DNA of 54,288 nt from Lentibacillus kapialis (GTDB taxonomy: Bacteria > Bacillota > Bacilli > Bacillales > Amphibacillaceae): positions 1 to 54,288 of the forward strand of contig NZ_BMNQ01000015.1 in assembly GCF_014646635.1 (NCBI RefSeq), written 5' to 3'. Shown here in pieces: positions 8,906 through 19,651 of this stretch; within the stretch, counting starts at the first letter, position 1; every line of letters starts with the position of its first letter. The position numbers and the translations under genes are program-made. The notes beneath the pieces were generated by a model. The model did not search any database. It was not told where the DNA came from and saw only the letters and a list, made by a program, of their open reading frames with translations.

Positions 8906-9271
8906 TTACTTTTTCTTATTAGCCATTGTACGACGCGGACCTTTGCGGGTACGTGAGTTGTTTTTTGTCTTCTGACCACGCAATGGCAAACCGCGGCGAT
9001 GTCTTATTCCTCTGTAGGACCCGATTTCGATCAGGCGCTTAATATTGAGGGATGTATCACGGCGAAGGTCACCTTCAACCGAATACTCGCCGATTGCCTT
9101 ACGGATGCTGCTTAATTCATCCTCAGTCAGGTCGCGCACACGTGTGTTTTCGGAAACGCCTGCTTCTTTAAGAATCTCTTGGGCAGTGCTTTTTCCTACA
9201 CCGTGAATATAGGTTAGTGAGATCACTACACGTTTATCACGTGGAATATCAATACCTGCTATACGTGCCAT
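8906..9271 (-). CDS. rpsM: 30S ribosomal protein S13
   Basis: S13 sits in the small-subunit head and forms the intersubunit bridge with L5, contacting P-site tRNA through its tail. The 121-residue product starts [19 protein letters not shown], has the helix-hairpin-helix region [14 protein letters not shown] and the [16 protein letters not shown] motif, and ends in a basic tail. It is separated from rpmJ by 24 bp with AGGAGG upstream. Confidence 0.97.
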   Translation of the reverse strand: MARIAGIDIPRDKRVVISLTYIHGVGKSTAQEILKEAGVSENTRVRDLTEDELSSIRKAIGEYSVEGDLRRDTSLNIKRLIEIGSYRGIRHRRGLPLRGQKTKNNSRTRKGPRRTMANKKK

Positions 9272-9295
9272 AAGTGTCTAGCACCTCCTTATTTA

Positions 9296-9409
9296 TTAGC
9301 CTTGTTTTTGCTTGTGTTTCGGATTATCGCAAATCACCATTAGTTTACCTTTACGTTTGATGATTTTGCATTTTTCGCAGATAGGTTTTACAGATGCTCT
9401 GACTTTCAT
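9296..9409 (-). CDS. rpmJ: 50S ribosomal protein L36
   Basis: This 37-codon gene begins [20 protein letters not shown] and ends KHKQKQG. The zinc ligands of the C+ form are present: Cys11, Cys14, Cys27 and His32. An AGGAGG lies just before the ATG. L36 binds 23S rRNA near the base of the L7/L12 stalk. It sits between infA and rpsM, its usual place. Confidence 0.96.
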   Translation of the reverse strand: MKVRASVKPICEKCKIIKRKGKLMVICDNPKHKQKQG

Positions 9410-9446
9410 CAATTTTACCTCCTTTTATATCGGAGCTCACGCGAGT

Positions 9447-9665
9447 CTATTTATAACGGTACGTAATTCGTCCTTTCGTTAAATCATATGGTGAAAGTTC
9501 TACCGTCACTTTATCACCAGGTAAAATGCGGATGAAATGCATACGAATTTTGCCGGAAACGTGAGCCAATACTGTATGGCCGTTTTCCAGCTCCACGTTA
9601 AACATCGCATTTGGCAATGTTTCGGTCACGGTACCTTCCACTTCAATAACATCGTCTTTAGCCAT
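9447..9665 (-). CDS. infA: Translation initiation factor IF-1
   Basis: IF-1 binds the 30S A site during initiation and helps IF-2 and IF-3. The 72-residue OB-fold protein begins [20 protein letters not shown] and contains [19 protein letters not shown]. Its start overlaps the end of the upstream KOW-protein gene by 8 bp, suggesting translational coupling. Confidence 0.97.
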   Translation of the reverse strand: MAKDDVIEVEGTVTETLPNAMFNVELENGHTVLAHVSGKIRMHFIRILPGDKVTVELSPYDLTKGRITYRYK

Positions 9666-9981
9666 CGTGTTGATCTCCCTTCTTCAAATCAGTCACAACT
9701 TCATTGATAAATTTCGTTATGGCAAATCGTAATTTACCATTTGTGACACGACCAGTTTCTAGAAGGCTGTTTTGGACTTCCGGAGATATATAATCCATAA
9801 CTTCAATATGATGCAGATTCTTTTTCTTTGGCCGATCATATTTACGTTTTTCCCCATCTGCAAGCAGAACATACCGGTCATCAATCAATTTTAGCACCAC
9901 CGCATATTGCCCTGCTTCACGTCCTTGCAGAATCTGAACAACTTGACCTATTCGCGGAATTGAATCAGCTTCGTTCAACAA
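9658..9981 (-). CDS. KOW-domain RNA-binding protein (YbzG-like, L14e-like)
   Basis: This small protein has a KOW-like core ([29 protein letters not shown] begins at about residue 10), followed by a basic [11 protein letters not shown] segment. Bacilli carry a related gene of unknown function directly before infA, often annotated as an L14e/L6e/L27e-like RNA-binding protein. A role in ribosomes or translation is inferred from that context. The start is TTG, with AAGGTG upstream. In B. subtilis, map precedes this gene. Here map is absent and a 151-bp spacer with a promoter-like sequence takes its place. Confidence 0.85.
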   Translation of the reverse strand: MLNEADSIPRIGQVVQILQGREAGQYAVVLKLIDDRYVLLADGEKRKYDRPKKKNLHHIEVMDYISPEVQNSLLETGRVTNGKLRFAITKFINEVVTDLKKGDQHDG

Positions 9982-10080
9982 CGATCACCTTCACTTAGGC
10001 TTATTTTACAACAAACGCCTCCAGTTGTGGGTCCCTCGGTTTTATAACTGTTGAACCAGTCATAAATATCTACGGCATTC

Positions 10081-10109
10081 ATTATACCGACTTGTTCGCC
10101 TGTTTGCAT
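10081..10109 (-). promoter_or_regulatory. Possible promoter for the KOW gene-infA-rpmJ-rpsM segment
   Basis: TATAAT (10081-10086) is preceded at 17 bp by ATGCAA (10104-10109), a weak -35. It lies in the adk-KOW gene spacer about 100 bp before the TTG start. A small inverted repeat follows in the leader (TTATgACTG and CAGTtATAA). Confidence 0.45.
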
Positions 10110-10132
10110 CTATCCAGTACACAGCCGAGAAT

Positions 10133-10810
<678 letters not shown>

Positions 10811-12103
10811 TTATTTAATGAAGCCTTTATAATGCCGTTTCACCAACTGACTTTCAAGTTGTTTCATCGTCTGCAGGGCAACACCCACAACGATCAATAA
10901 GCTTGTGCCGCCGATTTGTACTGCTTGTGGCAGATTTGCCAGACCTCCTAATATAATAGGCAGGACAGAAACCGCTGCTAGGAAGAGCGATCCCACAAAT
11001 GTTAAACGGTACATTACACGCGTAAGGTAAGTCTCTGTATTTCTGCCGGGACGTATACCTGGAATATATCCGCCTTGCTTCTGCAGATTTTCTGCCATTT
11101 GCTCAGGATTAACCTGGACAAACGTGTAGAAATAAGTGAAAGCAATAATCAAGCCAACGTAAATTACCATCCCGACTGGTTGGGTGTAATCAAATAAGGA
11201 TTCGACTGTTGCTGCTATTTCATTGCCTTCAAAGAGTCCTGCAATCGTTCGAGGCGCAATAATAAATGCAATAGCAAAAATGACCGGGATAACGCCTGCT
11301 GCATTAACCTTTAAAGGTAAATGTGTTGAATGACCGCCAACCGGTGAACGGTTGACAAGCTTTTTAGCATACTGGATTGGAATTTTGCGCAGTGCCTGCT
11401 GGATAAAAATAACCCCAACAGTGACTGCCACCACTACCAGTGCTATTAATACAACAATGACGATATTAATGAACAATTCATCACCGGCATCAACGAAGTA
11501 CTGGCTATATAATTGGTTCACACCATTGGGTACCGCCGCAACAATACCAGCAAAAATAAGAATGGAAATACCATTGCCGACACCATTTGCTGTGATCTGT
11601 TCACCCAGCCACATCAAAAAAGCCGTTCCACTTGTCAATACAATAGCAATGATCACAAACTTCCATATATTTGGTTCGCTGATCAGCATCCCCCCGGCCA
11701 ATGCATTAAAGCCAATCGACATGGCAATAGCCTGAACAAATGCCAGTGCTATCGTTCCATAGCGTGTAACTTGTGCAATCTTTTTACGGCCCATTTCACC
11801 TTGTTTCTTCCACTCGGTGAACTTTGGCACAACATCCATCTGCAAAAGCTGCATGATGATAGATGCTGTAATATAAGGCATGATTCCCATCGCGAAGATA
11901 GAAAAGTTTTTTAGCGCCCCACCACCAAATGTATTCAGAAAGCCGAAAACATTTTGCTGGTTCATAAAATCGATTGCTTCTTTATTGGTATAAGGCACTG
12001 GAATAAATGTACCAAGGCGGAATATAATCAGCATTAACAGGGTGAATATAATCTTCCGCCTGATATCACCTACCCGCATTAAATTGGAGATAGAACGGAA
12101 CAT
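10811..12103 (-). CDS. secY: Protein translocase subunit SecY
   Basis: SecY is the ten-helix channel of the Sec translocon. The 430-residue product is hydrophobic throughout, starting [25 protein letters not shown]. Conserved cytoplasmic loops are present, including the C5-type loop GYIPGIRPGRNTETYL used by SecA and ribosomes. The start codon overlaps the rplO stop by one base (TAATG), so the two are coupled. Its partner secE is encoded far upstream beside rpmG. Confidence 0.97.
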   Translation of the reverse strand: MFRSISNLMRVGDIRRKIIFTLLMLIIFRLGTFIPVPYTNKEAIDFMNQQNVFGFLNTFGGGALKNFSIFAMGIMPYITASIIMQLLQMDVVPKFTEWKKQGEMGRKKIAQVTRYGTIALAFVQAIAMSIGFNALAGGMLISEPNIWKFVIIAIVLTSGTAFLMWLGEQITANGVGNGISILIFAGIVAAVPNGVNQLYSQYFVDAGDELFINIVIVVLIALVVVAVTVGVIFIQQALRKIPIQYAKKLVNRSPVGGHSTHLPLKVNAAGVIPVIFAIAFIIAPRTIAGLFEGNEIAATVESLFDYTQPVGMVIYVGLIIAFTYFYTFVQVNPEQMAENLQKQGGYIPGIRPGRNTETYLTRVMYRLTFVGSLFLAAVSVLPIILGGLANLPQAVQIGGTSLLIVVGVALQTMKQLESQLVKRHYKGFIK

Positions 12104-12543
12104 TAAACCACCTCTGTTTTACCGCCCGCTGCCTCGATTGCTTCTTTGGCAGAAGCAGAGAACTTGTGAGCTTTTACAGTGAAATTCTTTTCAACATTGC
12201 CTTTTCCAAGCACTTTAATGCCTGATTTCGGTTTGCTGACGACACCTTCTTCAAGTAATAGCTCAGGTGTAATTTCTGTGCCCTCTTCAAAACGATTTAA
12301 AGCATCCAGGTTCACAATAGCGAATTCCTTGCGGTGGACATTGGTAAATCCGCGTTTTGGCAGACGCTGGTACAAAGGCATTTGGCCACCTTCAAAACCA
12401 GGACGTGTGCTGCTGCCTTCACGTGCTTTTTGCCCTTTATGACCTCTTCCGGATGTTTTGCCGCTGCCAGAGGACATTCCGCGGCCAACACGGTTACGCT
12501 TTTTGCGGCTTCCTTCCGATGACTTTAATTCATGAAGTTTCAT
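12103..12543 (-). CDS. rplO: 50S ribosomal protein L15
   Basis: L15 is a late-assembly large-subunit protein that spans several rRNA domains. The 146-residue product has the basic, glycine-rich N-terminal arm ([20 protein letters not shown]) and the [18 protein letters not shown] motif. It overlaps secY by one base and follows rpmD by 30 bp with GGAGGTG upstream. Confidence 0.97.
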   Translation of the reverse strand: MKLHELKSSEGSRKKRNRVGRGMSSGSGKTSGRGHKGQKAREGSSTRPGFEGGQMPLYQRLPKRGFTNVHRKEFAIVNLDALNRFEEGTEITPELLLEEGVVSKPKSGIKVLGKGNVEKNFTVKAHKFSASAKEAIEAAGGKTEVV

Positions 12544-12573
12544 GTGTGCACCTCCTCTTACGCTTTAAGATTT

Positions 12574-12756
12574 TTACACTTCTTTAACCGATACAAGATG
12601 TGATACTTTATCAATCATACCGCATACGGCTGGTGTGTTTTCACGTACAACGGATTGACGGATTTTTTTCAGGCCCAGTGATTGAACAGTTTGGCGCTGC
12701 CCTTCTGATTGGCCGATTACACTGCGTGTGAGGGTGATCTCTAATTGTTTAGACAT
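12574..12756 (-). CDS. rpmD: 50S ribosomal protein L30
   Basis: This 60-residue L30 begins [15 protein letters not shown] and contains [15 protein letters not shown], the family core. It sits between rpsE and rplO in the usual spc order, with AAGGAGG before its start. L30 binds 23S and 5S rRNA-proximal elements of the large subunit. Confidence 0.96.
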   Translation of the reverse strand: MSKQLEITLTRSVIGQSEGQRQTVQSLGLKKIRQSVVRENTPAVCGMIDKVSHLVSVKEV

Positions 12757-12769
12757 AGTATTTCCCTCC

Positions 12770-13273
12770 TTATCCTAACAGTTCTTCTACAGATTTTCCG
12801 CGTAGTTTCGCGACGTCTTCAGCTGTTTTTAGACTTGATAAGCCATTCAAAGTGGCACGAATCATATTGATTGGTGTATTGGAACCAAGTGATTTTGTCA
12901 GGATATCGTTTACGCCCGCAAGTTCGAGGATTGCACGAACGGGGCCTCCTGAGATCACTCCCGTACCTTCTGTAGCTGGCTTCATTAATACGTTGCCTGA
13001 GCCATAACGTCCGTGGATTTGATGCGGAATTGTTGTGCCGACCATTGGTACTTCAATCAAATTCTTCTTTGCATCATCAACTGCTTTTTTGATAGCCTCC
13101 GGAACCTCTTTCGCCTTACCGGTTCCAAAGCCTACATGGCCGTTTTTATCGCCTACCACAACCAGTGCGGCAAAACGGAAATTCCGTCCACCCTTTACAA
13201 CTTTAGCAACACGGTTTATAGCAACAACACGTTCTTCAAGATCTAATTTATTTGGATCAATGCTAGTATGCAT
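12770..13273 (-). CDS. rpsE: 30S ribosomal protein S5
   Basis: S5 shapes the mRNA entrance and decoding fidelity. The 167-residue product has the double-stranded-RNA-binding-like N-terminal domain ([19 protein letters not shown]), the loop associated with spectinomycin response ([15 protein letters not shown]) without an obvious deletion, and the C-terminal domain with [19 protein letters not shown] precedes the start. Confidence 0.97.
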   Translation of the reverse strand: MHTSIDPNKLDLEERVVAINRVAKVVKGGRNFRFAALVVVGDKNGHVGFGTGKAKEVPEAIKKAVDDAKKNLIEVPMVGTTIPHQIHGRYGSGNVLMKPATEGTGVISGGPVRAILELAGVNDILTKSLGSNTPINMIRATLNGLSSLKTAEDVAKLRGKSVEELLG

Positions 13274-13297
13274 CTATGTCCCTCCTTCATTTCACAA

Positions 13298-13660
13298 TTA
13301 AAATTCCAGACCGGTCTCGCGAGCAGCGTCTGCCAGTGCCTTCACACGTCCGTGATAAAGGTATCCTCCGCGGTCAAAAACGACTGATTGATAACCTTTA
13401 TCCTTTGCGCGCTTTGCAACCAATGTACCTACTTGCTCGGCGGCTGCTACATTGCTGGTGGTTTCCAAGCTCAATTCATTATCTTTAGTGGAAGCACTTG
13501 TCAATGTAACGCCATCCATATCATCAATTAATTGTGCATAAATGTGTTTATTTGAACGAAACACATTCAGACGTGGGCGTTCTTGTGTCCCATAGATGTT
13601 TTTACGGACACGTTCATGTCTTTTTTTACGCAAATCATTTTTGTCGGGTTTTGCGATCAT
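13298..13660 (-). CDS. rplR: 50S ribosomal protein L18
   Basis: L18 binds 5S rRNA and helps dock it in the central protuberance together with L5. The 120-residue product begins [34 protein letters not shown] and ends [15 protein letters not shown], both typical. It lies between rplF and rpsE with short spacers. Confidence 0.97.
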   Translation of the reverse strand: MIAKPDKNDLRKKRHERVRKNIYGTQERPRLNVFRSNKHIYAQLIDDMDGVTLTSASTKDNELSLETTSNVAAAEQVGTLVAKRAKDKGYQSVVFDRGGYLYHGRVKALADAARETGLEF

Positions 13661-13692
13661 TCAGGCCACTCCTTTCTGCTTCCCAGCTAAAT

Positions 13693-14229
13693 TTACTTAG
13701 CCGTTTTACCTTCTTTTTGGCGTACTTGTTCGCCTTCATAGCGAATGCCTTTTCCTTTGTAAGGCTCAGGTGGTCTGATTGCACGGATGTTTGCGGCAAC
13801 ACCACCGACCAATTGCTTGTCGATGCCTTTTACAGTCAATTTTGTGTTCTGTGGAACATCAATCTCAACACCTTCGATTGGTTCGATTTCAACCGGGTGT
13901 GAGTAGCCGGCATTGACTACAATTTTTTCACCTTGTTTTTGGGCACGATACCCAACGCCAGTGATCTCAAGTGATTTTTCGAAGCCTTTGTGAACACCTT
14001 CAATCATGTTCGCGATGACGCTACGGGTTGTTCCGTGTAAAGCCCGGTGATCCTTGTGTTCACTTGGACGCTCAACAGTTAGTACATTATCTTCAATAAC
14101 GACTTCCATATCAGGATGAACGTTTTTTGTCAGTTCGCCTTTTGGACCTTTTACTGTCACCCTATTCCCATCAAGGTTAATGTCGACACCTTCCGGAATT
14201 TCAACTGGTTTCAGTCCGATACGGGACAT
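13693..14229 (-). CDS. rplF: 50S ribosomal protein L6
   Basis: L6 lies near the sarcin-ricin loop and the factor-binding site. The ATG at 14229 ([15 protein letters not shown]) matches the family and is placed about 8 nt after AGGAGG. An in-frame upstream extension to 14292 overlaps rpsH and has no family support. The product is 178 residues. Two repeated L6 domains are evident, and the C-terminal motif [14 protein letters not shown] is intact. Confidence 0.97.
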   Translation of the reverse strand: MSRIGLKPVEIPEGVDINLDGNRVTVKGPKGELTKNVHPDMEVVIEDNVLTVERPSEHKDHRALHGTTRSVIANMIEGVHKGFEKSLEITGVGYRAQKQGEKIVVNAGYSHPVEIEPIEGVEIDVPQNTKLTVKGIDKQLVGGVAANIRAIRPPEPYKGKGIRYEGEQVRQKEGKTAK

Positions 14230-14260
14230 TCCATACACCTCCTGTCTTAAAAGTATAAAT

Positions 14261-14659
14261 TTACCAAACGTATGCCAATACTTCCCCGCCAACAGCCTGC
14301 GAGCGCGCCTCTTTGTCAGAAAGCACGCCGTTTGATGTCGATACGATTGCGATACCTAAGCCATTCAGTACACGAGGCACTTCATCAGCTTTTGCATAAA
14401 CACGTAAACCAGGTTTACTGATGCGCTTGATGCCTGTGATGACCTTTTCCTCATTGGACCCGTACTTCATGAAGATGCGCAAAAGACCTTGTTTGTTGTC
14501 CTCAATAAACTCATAATCACGAACAAATCCTTCACGCTTCAAAATATCAGCGATTTCTTTTTTCAATTTGGAAGCCGGAAGCTCCAATTTTTCATGACGT
14601 ACCATGTTGGCGTTACGTATACGAGTCAGCATATCTGCAATTGGATCTGTCATAACCAT
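14261..14659 (-). CDS. rpsH: 30S ribosomal protein S8
   Basis: S8 binds the central domain of 16S rRNA early in assembly. The 132-residue product starts [23 protein letters not shown] and ends with the conserved GGEVLAYVW. The [11 protein letters not shown] and [17 protein letters not shown] segments, which form the RNA-binding C-terminal domain, are intact. It follows rpsN by 30 bp with GGAGG upstream. Confidence 0.97.
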   Translation of the reverse strand: MVMTDPIADMLTRIRNANMVRHEKLELPASKLKKEIADILKREGFVRDYEFIEDNKQGLLRIFMKYGSNEEKVITGIKRISKPGLRVYAKADEVPRVLNGLGIAIVSTSNGVLSDKEARSQAVGGEVLAYVW

Positions 14660-14689
14660 TACTACATTACCTCCTTCCCGAATCGGGGT

Positions 14690-14875
14690 TTACCAGCTTG
14701 CTTTTTTGACGCCAGGAATTTGACCTTTGTAGGCCAGTTCACGGAAACAAATACGGCATAGTTTAAATTTGCGGAGCACGGAATGTGGACGACCACAGCG
14801 TTCGCACCGTGTATATTCACGCACTTTAAACTTTTGCGGTTTCTTTTGTTTCGCAATCATTGATTTTTTAGCCAC
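14690..14875 (-). CDS. rpsN: 30S ribosomal protein S14 type Z
   Basis: This is the short zinc-binding form of S14, 61 residues. It has a CERCG and CRICF pair of Cys motifs. It begins [24 protein letters not shown] and ends IPGVKKASW. In Bacilli this C+ version is the housekeeping copy in the spc operon, and a zinc-free paralogue is often kept elsewhere for zinc starvation. It lies between rplE and rpsH. Confidence 0.97.
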   Translation of the reverse strand: MAKKSMIAKQKKPQKFKVREYTRCERCGRPHSVLRKFKLCRICFRELAYKGQIPGVKKASW

Positions 14876-14892
14876 AATTTTCCCTCCTTCTT

Positions 14893-15432
14893 TTATTTCT
14901 GGAAAGGCATACCAATCTGAGTCAGCAATTCACGAGCTTCTTCATCTGTATTGGAAGTGGTAACGATAACGATATCCATCCCACGTACTTTATTTACCTT
15001 ATCATAATTGATTTCCGGGAAAATCAGTTGTTCCTTGATCCCCAATGTGTAGTTGCCACGACCATCAAAAGCCTTTTTAGAGATACCGCGGAAGTCACGC
15101 ACACGTGGAAGTGATACAGCGATCAGCTTTTGCAGAAACTCATACATCCGATCGCCTCTTAGCGTCACTTTTGCACCAATTGGCATCCCCTCGCGCAGAC
15201 GGAATCCTGCAATAGACCTTTTAGCGCGGGTTACAACCGGTTTTTGTCCGGAAATAAGTGCAAGTTCCTCAACTGCGTTATCCAAAGCTTTTGAGTTTTG
15301 GACGGCATCACCGACACCCATATTAATGACGATTTTTTCAATGTTCGGTGCTTGCATGACAGAATCATATTCAAATTTGCCCATCAAAGATGGCAGTATC
15401 TCATTCTGATATTTTTGTTTCAAGTCGTTCAT
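14893..15432 (-). CDS. rplE: 50S ribosomal protein L5
   Basis: L5 binds 5S rRNA and forms an intersubunit bridge with S13. The chosen ATG at 15432 ([12 protein letters not shown]) gives 179 residues. A GTG one codon upstream is in frame, but the family length favours the ATG. Conserved blocks include [33 protein letters not shown] and [17 protein letters not shown]. Confidence 0.96.
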   Translation of the reverse strand: MNDLKQKYQNEILPSLMGKFEYDSVMQAPNIEKIVINMGVGDAVQNSKALDNAVEELALISGQKPVVTRAKRSIAGFRLREGMPIGAKVTLRGDRMYEFLQKLIAVSLPRVRDFRGISKKAFDGRGNYTLGIKEQLIFPEINYDKVNKVRGMDIVIVTTSNTDEEARELLTQIGMPFQK

Positions 15433-15458
15433 CACGAGCGCCCTCCTTTCACTGCGAT

Positions 15459-15770
15459 CTATTTATCGATTGCTTCTCCGGATTTTTTAGCGATGCGGAC
15501 CTTTTTCCCATCACGAACTTCATAACCGACACGGGTCGGTTCACCGGATTTTGGATCAATTGCCATGACATTAGAAACATGGATGGCTGCTTCCTGGTTC
15601 AAAATGCCGCCTTGCGGGTTATCCTGTGAAGGTTTGGCATGTTTCTTAATCATATTGATCCCTTCAACCATTACACGTTCTTTTTTTGGATATGCTTCTA
15701 AGATCGTTCCTTCTTTACCACGGTCTTTACCGGATATGACTTTAACTTTGTCACCTTTTTTTACATGCAT
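15459..15770 (-). CDS. rplX: 50S ribosomal protein L24
   Basis: L24 starts large-subunit assembly by binding the 5' end of 23S rRNA. The ATG at 15770 ([21 protein letters not shown]) has AGGAGG upstream and gives 103 residues. A longer open frame reaches back into rplN and is not used. The N-terminal KOW motif is clear. Confidence 0.96.
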   Translation of the reverse strand: MHVKKGDKVKVISGKDRGKEGTILEAYPKKERVMVEGINMIKKHAKPSQDNPQGGILNQEAAIHVSNVMAIDPKSGEPTRVGYEVRDGKKVRIAKKSGEAIDK

Positions 15771-15810
15771 AATCTGCGCACCTCCTTGACAAGGCTTTTT
15801 AAACTCTCGC

Positions 15811-16179
15811 TTATAGAACTTCCGGAGCAAGAGATACGATTTTCATGAATTTGGCATCACGTAATTCACGTGCAACCGGCCCAAAAATACGCGTTCCTCG
15901 CGGGCCTTTGTCATCACGGACAATTACGGCAGCATTTTCATCAAAACGAATATAGGATCCGTCGTTACGGCGCACGCCGGATTTAGAACGAACAATGACA
16001 GCCCGAACAACTTCACTCTTTTTGACAACGCCTCCTGGTGTTGCGTGTTTTACCGTACAAACAACGACATCACCGATGTTGGCAGTTTTACGACCGGACC
16101 CGCCTAAAACTTTGATTGTTTTGACCTCACGAGCACCAGAGTTATCTGCAACTTTCAAATTAGTCTCCTGTTGAATCAT
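15811..16179 (-). CDS. rplN: 50S ribosomal protein L14
   Basis: L14 is at the subunit interface and binds the silencing factor RsfS. The 122-residue product begins [19 protein letters not shown], contains [17 protein letters not shown], and ends with the typical [18 protein letters not shown] precedes the start, and rpsQ is 45 bp upstream. Confidence 0.97.
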   Translation of the reverse strand: MIQQETNLKVADNSGAREVKTIKVLGGSGRKTANIGDVVVCTVKHATPGGVVKKSEVVRAVIVRSKSGVRRNDGSYIRFDENAAVIVRDDKGPRGTRIFGPVARELRDAKFMKIVSLAPEVL

Positions 16180-16224
16180 ATCGCTTTGACCTCCCTTCGG
16201 ATACCTTTTCCGAGCGAACTTGAA

Positions 16225-16488
16225 TTATATAATGACCGATTCCTCAACAATTTCAACCAGACGGAAGCGTTTCGTTGCTGACAACGGTCGAGTTTCCATG
16301 ACTTTTACAACGTCGCCCATTTTGGCTTCATTATTTTCATCATGTGTTTTGAATTTCTTTGAGTATTTAACACGTTTGCCATATAACTGATGGAATTTAT
16401 AGGTTTCAACCAAAACAGTGATAGTCTTATCCATTTTATCCGATATGACACGGCCTGTGTATACTTTACGATTATTACGCTCACTCAT
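16225..16488 (-). CDS. rpsQ: 30S ribosomal protein S17
   Basis: S17 is a primary 16S rRNA-binding OB-fold protein. The 87-residue product contains [20 protein letters not shown] and [24 protein letters not shown]. It follows rpmC by 24 bp with a GAGG upstream of the ATG. Confidence 0.97.
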   Translation of the reverse strand: MSERNNRKVYTGRVISDKMDKTITVLVETYKFHQLYGKRVKYSKKFKTHDENNEAKMGDVVKVMETRPLSATKRFRLVEIVEESVII

Positions 16489-16512
16489 ATTGAGGTAAAC
16501 CTCCTCTCAGGT

Positions 16513-16713
16513 TTAATTGTTTACGCTTAGTTCACGCTGACGTGCGACAGTTTTCATACGGGCAATCGTTTTTTTAACTTCACCGATGCGGGCGGTGTTT
16601 TCCAGTTGACCGGTTGCTAATTGAAAGCGTAAATTAAATAATTCTTCTTTTAGTGATTTGACCTTTTGTTCAATTTCGGCAGTGGTTAATTCTCTAATTT
16701 CATTAGCTTTCAT
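16513..16713 (-). CDS. rpmC: 50S ribosomal protein L29
   Basis: L29 lies at the tunnel exit near the signal recognition particle and trigger factor docking site. The start is set at the ATG at 16713 ([15 protein letters not shown]), which gives 66 residues as in Bacillus. This start lies inside the end of rplP (an 11-bp overlap), so translation is probably coupled. The product is mostly two helices. Confidence 0.96.
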   Translation of the reverse strand: MKANEIRELTTAEIEQKVKSLKEELFNLRFQLATGQLENTARIGEVKKTIARMKTVARQRELSVNN

Positions 16714-17137
16714 GTGATTCACCACCAATTTCTTCACGTTTTACAAATTTCGTTTTAATCGGCAGTTTATGAGAAGCCAAACGCAATGCTTCGCGTGCTA
16801 CTTCCTCTGGTACACCTGCGATTTCAAACAAGATTTTTCCTGGTTTAACAACTGCTACCCAGCCTTCAGGAGCACCTTTACCGGAACCCATACGGACTTC
16901 AAGGGGTTTTGCAGTATATGGTTTATCAGGAAATATTTTAATCCATACTTTACCGCCACGCTTCATGTAACGCGTCATGGCGATACGGGCTGCCTCGATT
17001 TGGCGGCTTGTGATCCAGGTCGGTTCGACTGCCTGTAATCCATACTCACCAAAGGCTACTGTGGTCCCACCTTTTGCTTGACCTTTCATACGGCCGCGGT
17101 GTTGTTTACGATATTTAACACGTTTAGGCATTAACAT
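16703..17137 (-). CDS. rplP: 50S ribosomal protein L16
   Basis: L16 helps shape the A site and peptidyl-transferase region. The 144-residue product begins [19 protein letters not shown] and contains [25 protein letters not shown]. It overlaps rpmC and follows rpsC by 18 bp with GGGGG upstream. Confidence 0.97.
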   Translation of the reverse strand: MLMPKRVKYRKQHRGRMKGQAKGGTTVAFGEYGLQAVEPTWITSRQIEAARIAMTRYMKRGGKVWIKIFPDKPYTAKPLEVRMGSGKGAPEGWVAVVKPGKILFEIAGVPEEVAREALRLASHKLPIKTKFVKREEIGGESHES

Positions 17138-17155
17138 AATGCATGTCCCCCTTCC

Positions 17156-17797
17156 TTAATTATCATTTTTAACTGGAAGGACTTCTCCACGATAAATCCA
17201 CACTTTGACACCCAACTTACCGTAAGTTGTGTCTGCTTCTGCTGTGCCAAAATCAATGTCAGCACGCAATGTGTGTAATGGAACCGTTCCTTCACTGTAA
17301 TGTTCCACACGGGCAATGTCAGCTCCGCCCAAACGTCCGGAAACTTGAGTTCTGATACCCTTTGCTCCCCCGCGCATAGTTCGCTGAATGGACTGCTTTT
17401 GTGCACGACGGAAAGAAATACGGTTTTCAAGCTGACGGGCAATGTTTTCAGCTACCAATGTCGCATCCAAGTCTACTTTCTTGATCTCAACAATATTAAT
17501 ATGAACCCGTTTGCCTGTCAGGCTGTTAAGTGATTTTCTCAGTGATTCTACTTCAGAGCCGCCTTTACCAATCACCATGCCCGGCTTTCCGGTATGAATT
17601 GTGATATTAACCCGGTTTGCTGCACGTTCGATATCAATGTGTGAAACAGCAGCCGTTTGCAGGCGGTTTGCAAGGTATTCCCTGATTTTTATATCTTCAT
17701 GTAGTAAGTCTGCATAGTCTTTGCCGGCATACCACTTGGATTCCCAGTCATGAATGACACCAACACGAAGACCTTTAGGATTTACTTTTTGACCCAC
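17156..17797 (-). CDS. rpsC: 30S ribosomal protein S3
   Basis: S3 lines the mRNA entry tunnel with S4 and S5. The 213-residue product begins [24 protein letters not shown] and carries the KH-domain [15 protein letters not shown] motif and the C-terminal [15 protein letters not shown]. It is separated from rplV by only 3 bp with AAGGAGGGAT upstream, so co-translation is likely. Confidence 0.97.
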   Translation of the reverse strand: MGQKVNPKGLRVGVIHDWESKWYAGKDYADLLHEDIKIREYLANRLQTAAVSHIDIERAANRVNITIHTGKPGMVIGKGGSEVESLRKSLNSLTGKRVHINIVEIKKVDLDATLVAENIARQLENRISFRRAQKQSIQRTMRGGAKGIRTQVSGRLGGADIARVEHYSEGTVPLHTLRADIDFGTAEADTTYGKLGVKVWIYRGEVLPVKNDN

Positions 17798-17800
17798 AGG

Positions 17801-18142
17801 TTATCCCTCCTTCTTTTCTGATACCACGACTGTTACATGGCTTGTGCGTTTGTTGATCTGGCTTGCGCGTCCTTGTGCACGCGGACGGAAACGTTTCAAT
17901 GTGACACCTTCATCGACAAATGCCTCTGAAATAAAGAGATTGTCCGGCTCCATTTCATAGTTATGTTCTGCATTCGCAACCGCAGAATTCAAAACCTTTT
18001 CTACAACAGGTGAAGCACCACGCTGAGTATGTCGCAGAATGGCAATTGCTTCACCAACCTCTTTTCCTCGAATCAAATCTATGACTAAGCGAGCTTTGCG
18101 AGGAGCAATACGAACTGATTTCGCAACGGCTTTTGCTTGCAT
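17801..18142 (-). CDS. rplV: 50S ribosomal protein L22
   Basis: L22 extends a long beta-hairpin into the exit tunnel. The 113-residue product has [14 protein letters not shown] and the hairpin segment [23 protein letters not shown]. No insertion or deletion of the kind associated with macrolide resistance is obvious. It lies between rpsS and rpsC. Confidence 0.96.
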   Translation of the reverse strand: MQAKAVAKSVRIAPRKARLVIDLIRGKEVGEAIAILRHTQRGASPVVEKVLNSAVANAEHNYEMEPDNLFISEAFVDEGVTLKRFRPRAQGRASQINKRTSHVTVVVSEKKEG

Positions 18143-18160
18143 GTAGAGTGCCTCCTCTCA

Positions 18161-18439
18161 TTAGCGTTTTGTTTTCCTGTCATCACCTGAGTGTCCTTTA
18201 AATGTACGGCTTGGAGCGAACTCGCCTAATTTATGGCCAACCATATCCTCTGTTACATAAACAGGTACGTGTTTGCGTCCATCATAAACAGCAATGGTGT
18301 GCCCGACAAAAACAGGGAAGATTGTTGATCGGCGTGACCAGGTTTTAATAACTTGCTTTTTATTGGATTCATTTAAACTCTCAACTTTTTTCATGAGATG
18401 GTCATCTGCAAAAGGTCCTTTTTTTAAACTGCGACCCAT
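18161..18439 (-). CDS. rpsS: 30S ribosomal protein S19
   Basis: S19 is in the small-subunit head and pairs with S13. The ATG at 18439 ([20 protein letters not shown]) follows AGGAGG and gives 92 residues. An upstream in-frame ATG at 18457 lacks support. The [31 protein letters not shown] core is typical of the family. Confidence 0.96.
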   Translation of the reverse strand: MGRSLKKGPFADDHLMKKVESLNESNKKQVIKTWSRRSTIFPVFVGHTIAVYDGRKHVPVYVTEDMVGHKLGEFAPSRTFKGHSGDDRKTKR

Positions 18440-18494
18440 GGATAAACCTCCTTTCACAATTAACGACGGCTGTGTACCCCGTCAGATTCCGCAT

Positions 18495-19334
18495 TTATTT
18501 CTTACGACGCTTGCGTTCGCGCGCGATATACTTATTTGAAGGCTTATTGCGCTGACGTGTCCTGTAGCCGATTGTCGGTTGACCCCATGGTGATACAGGT
18601 GACTCGAGTCCAATGAATGATTTTCCTTCGCCGCCGCCATGCGGGTGATCATAAGCGTTCATAACCGTACCGCGAACACTTGGACGTTTACCTAACCAGC
18701 GTGAACGTCCTGCTTTACCGACACGAATCAATTCGTTCTCAAGATTGCCGACCTGGCCAATCGTGGCACGACATTCAGACAATATTAAACGAACTTCACT
18801 CGATGTCAGGCGAACAAGCGTATATTTACCTTCACGTCCCAAAACCTGTGCATCGGCGCCGGCTGAACGTACCAGCTGTCCGCCGCGCCCTGGTTTCAAC
18901 TCGACGTTATGGACAATCGTACCAACAGGAATGTCCTTTAATTTCATTGCATTTCCCATTTTGATATCGGCATTTTCACCCGACTCAATTTTCTGACCTG
19001 TCTTCATCCCTTTTGGAGCTAAAATGTAGCGTTTTTCTCCATCGGCATAATGAATTAACGCAATGTTTGCTGAACGGTTAGGATCATATTCGATCGTAGC
19101 AACGCGTCCTGGTATGCCATCTTTATCACGTTTAAAATCAATGATACGGTACTGACGCTTGTGGCCACCGCCTTGATGACGAACTGTCATTTTTCCTTGG
19201 TTATTACGTCCGCCGCGCCTGTATACTGGACGCAACAGAGATTTTTCAGGATTATCAGTTGTGATTTCTGCAAAATCAGATCCCGACATATTCCGTTTAC
19301 CATTTGAAGTTGGTTTGAATCTTTTGATCGCCAT
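18495..19334 (-). CDS. rplB: 50S ribosomal protein L2
   Basis: L2 is required for subunit association and peptidyl transfer. The 279-residue product begins [18 protein letters not shown], contains [12 protein letters not shown], and has the highly conserved [21 protein letters not shown] with its functional histidine. The basic C-terminus ends ARERKRRKK. It follows rplW with a GGAGG before the ATG. Confidence 0.97.
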   Translation of the reverse strand: MAIKRFKPTSNGKRNMSGSDFAEITTDNPEKSLLRPVYRRGGRNNQGKMTVRHQGGGHKRQYRIIDFKRDKDGIPGRVATIEYDPNRSANIALIHYADGEKRYILAPKGMKTGQKIESGENADIKMGNAMKLKDIPVGTIVHNVELKPGRGGQLVRSAGADAQVLGREGKYTLVRLTSSEVRLILSECRATIGQVGNLENELIRVGKAGRSRWLGKRPSVRGTVMNAYDHPHGGGEGKSFIGLESPVSPWGQPTIGYRTRQRNKPSNKYIARERKRRKK

Positions 19335-19363
19335 CGTTTTCCCTCCTTCACATATAATTTTAG

Positions 19364-19651
19364 TTAGCCTTCAAAAAAGTCAAGTTCTTTACTGTCTTCT
19401 GAAAGCTGGACAATTGCTTTTTTACGGTCCGGACGAAAACCGCCATAACGACCCATCCGCTTAAATTTACCTTTAATATTCATCGTGTTGACACGTTCTA
19501 CAGTAACATCAAAAACAAGCTCAACAGCATGTTTGATTTCAGTCTTATTCGCTTTTGGCTCGACTTCAAACGTATACTTTTTTTCCGCCATCAAATCGGA
19601 AGAATGTTCAGTAATGACGGGGCGCTTTATAATATCACGTGCATCCTTCAT
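19364..19651 (-). CDS. rplW: 50S ribosomal protein L23
   Basis: L23 is at the tunnel exit and docks trigger factor and SRP. The 95-residue product contains [22 protein letters not shown] and [30 protein letters not shown]. Its start overlaps the rplD stop by 4 bp, a sign of translational coupling. Confidence 0.97.
   Translation of the reverse strand: MKDARDIIKRPVITEHSSDLMAEKKYTFEVEPKANKTEIKHAVELVFDVTVERVNTMNIKGKFKRMGRYGGFRPDRKKAIVQLSEDSKELDFFEG

Noticed and set aside
13693-14292. N-terminally extended L6 (and similar long starts of rplM, rplX, rpsG, rpsS, rplK, nusG and rplGB)
   Set aside because: The extensions run into neighbouring genes or lack Shine-Dalgarno sequences, and the family starts lie downstream. 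The shorter starts were used.
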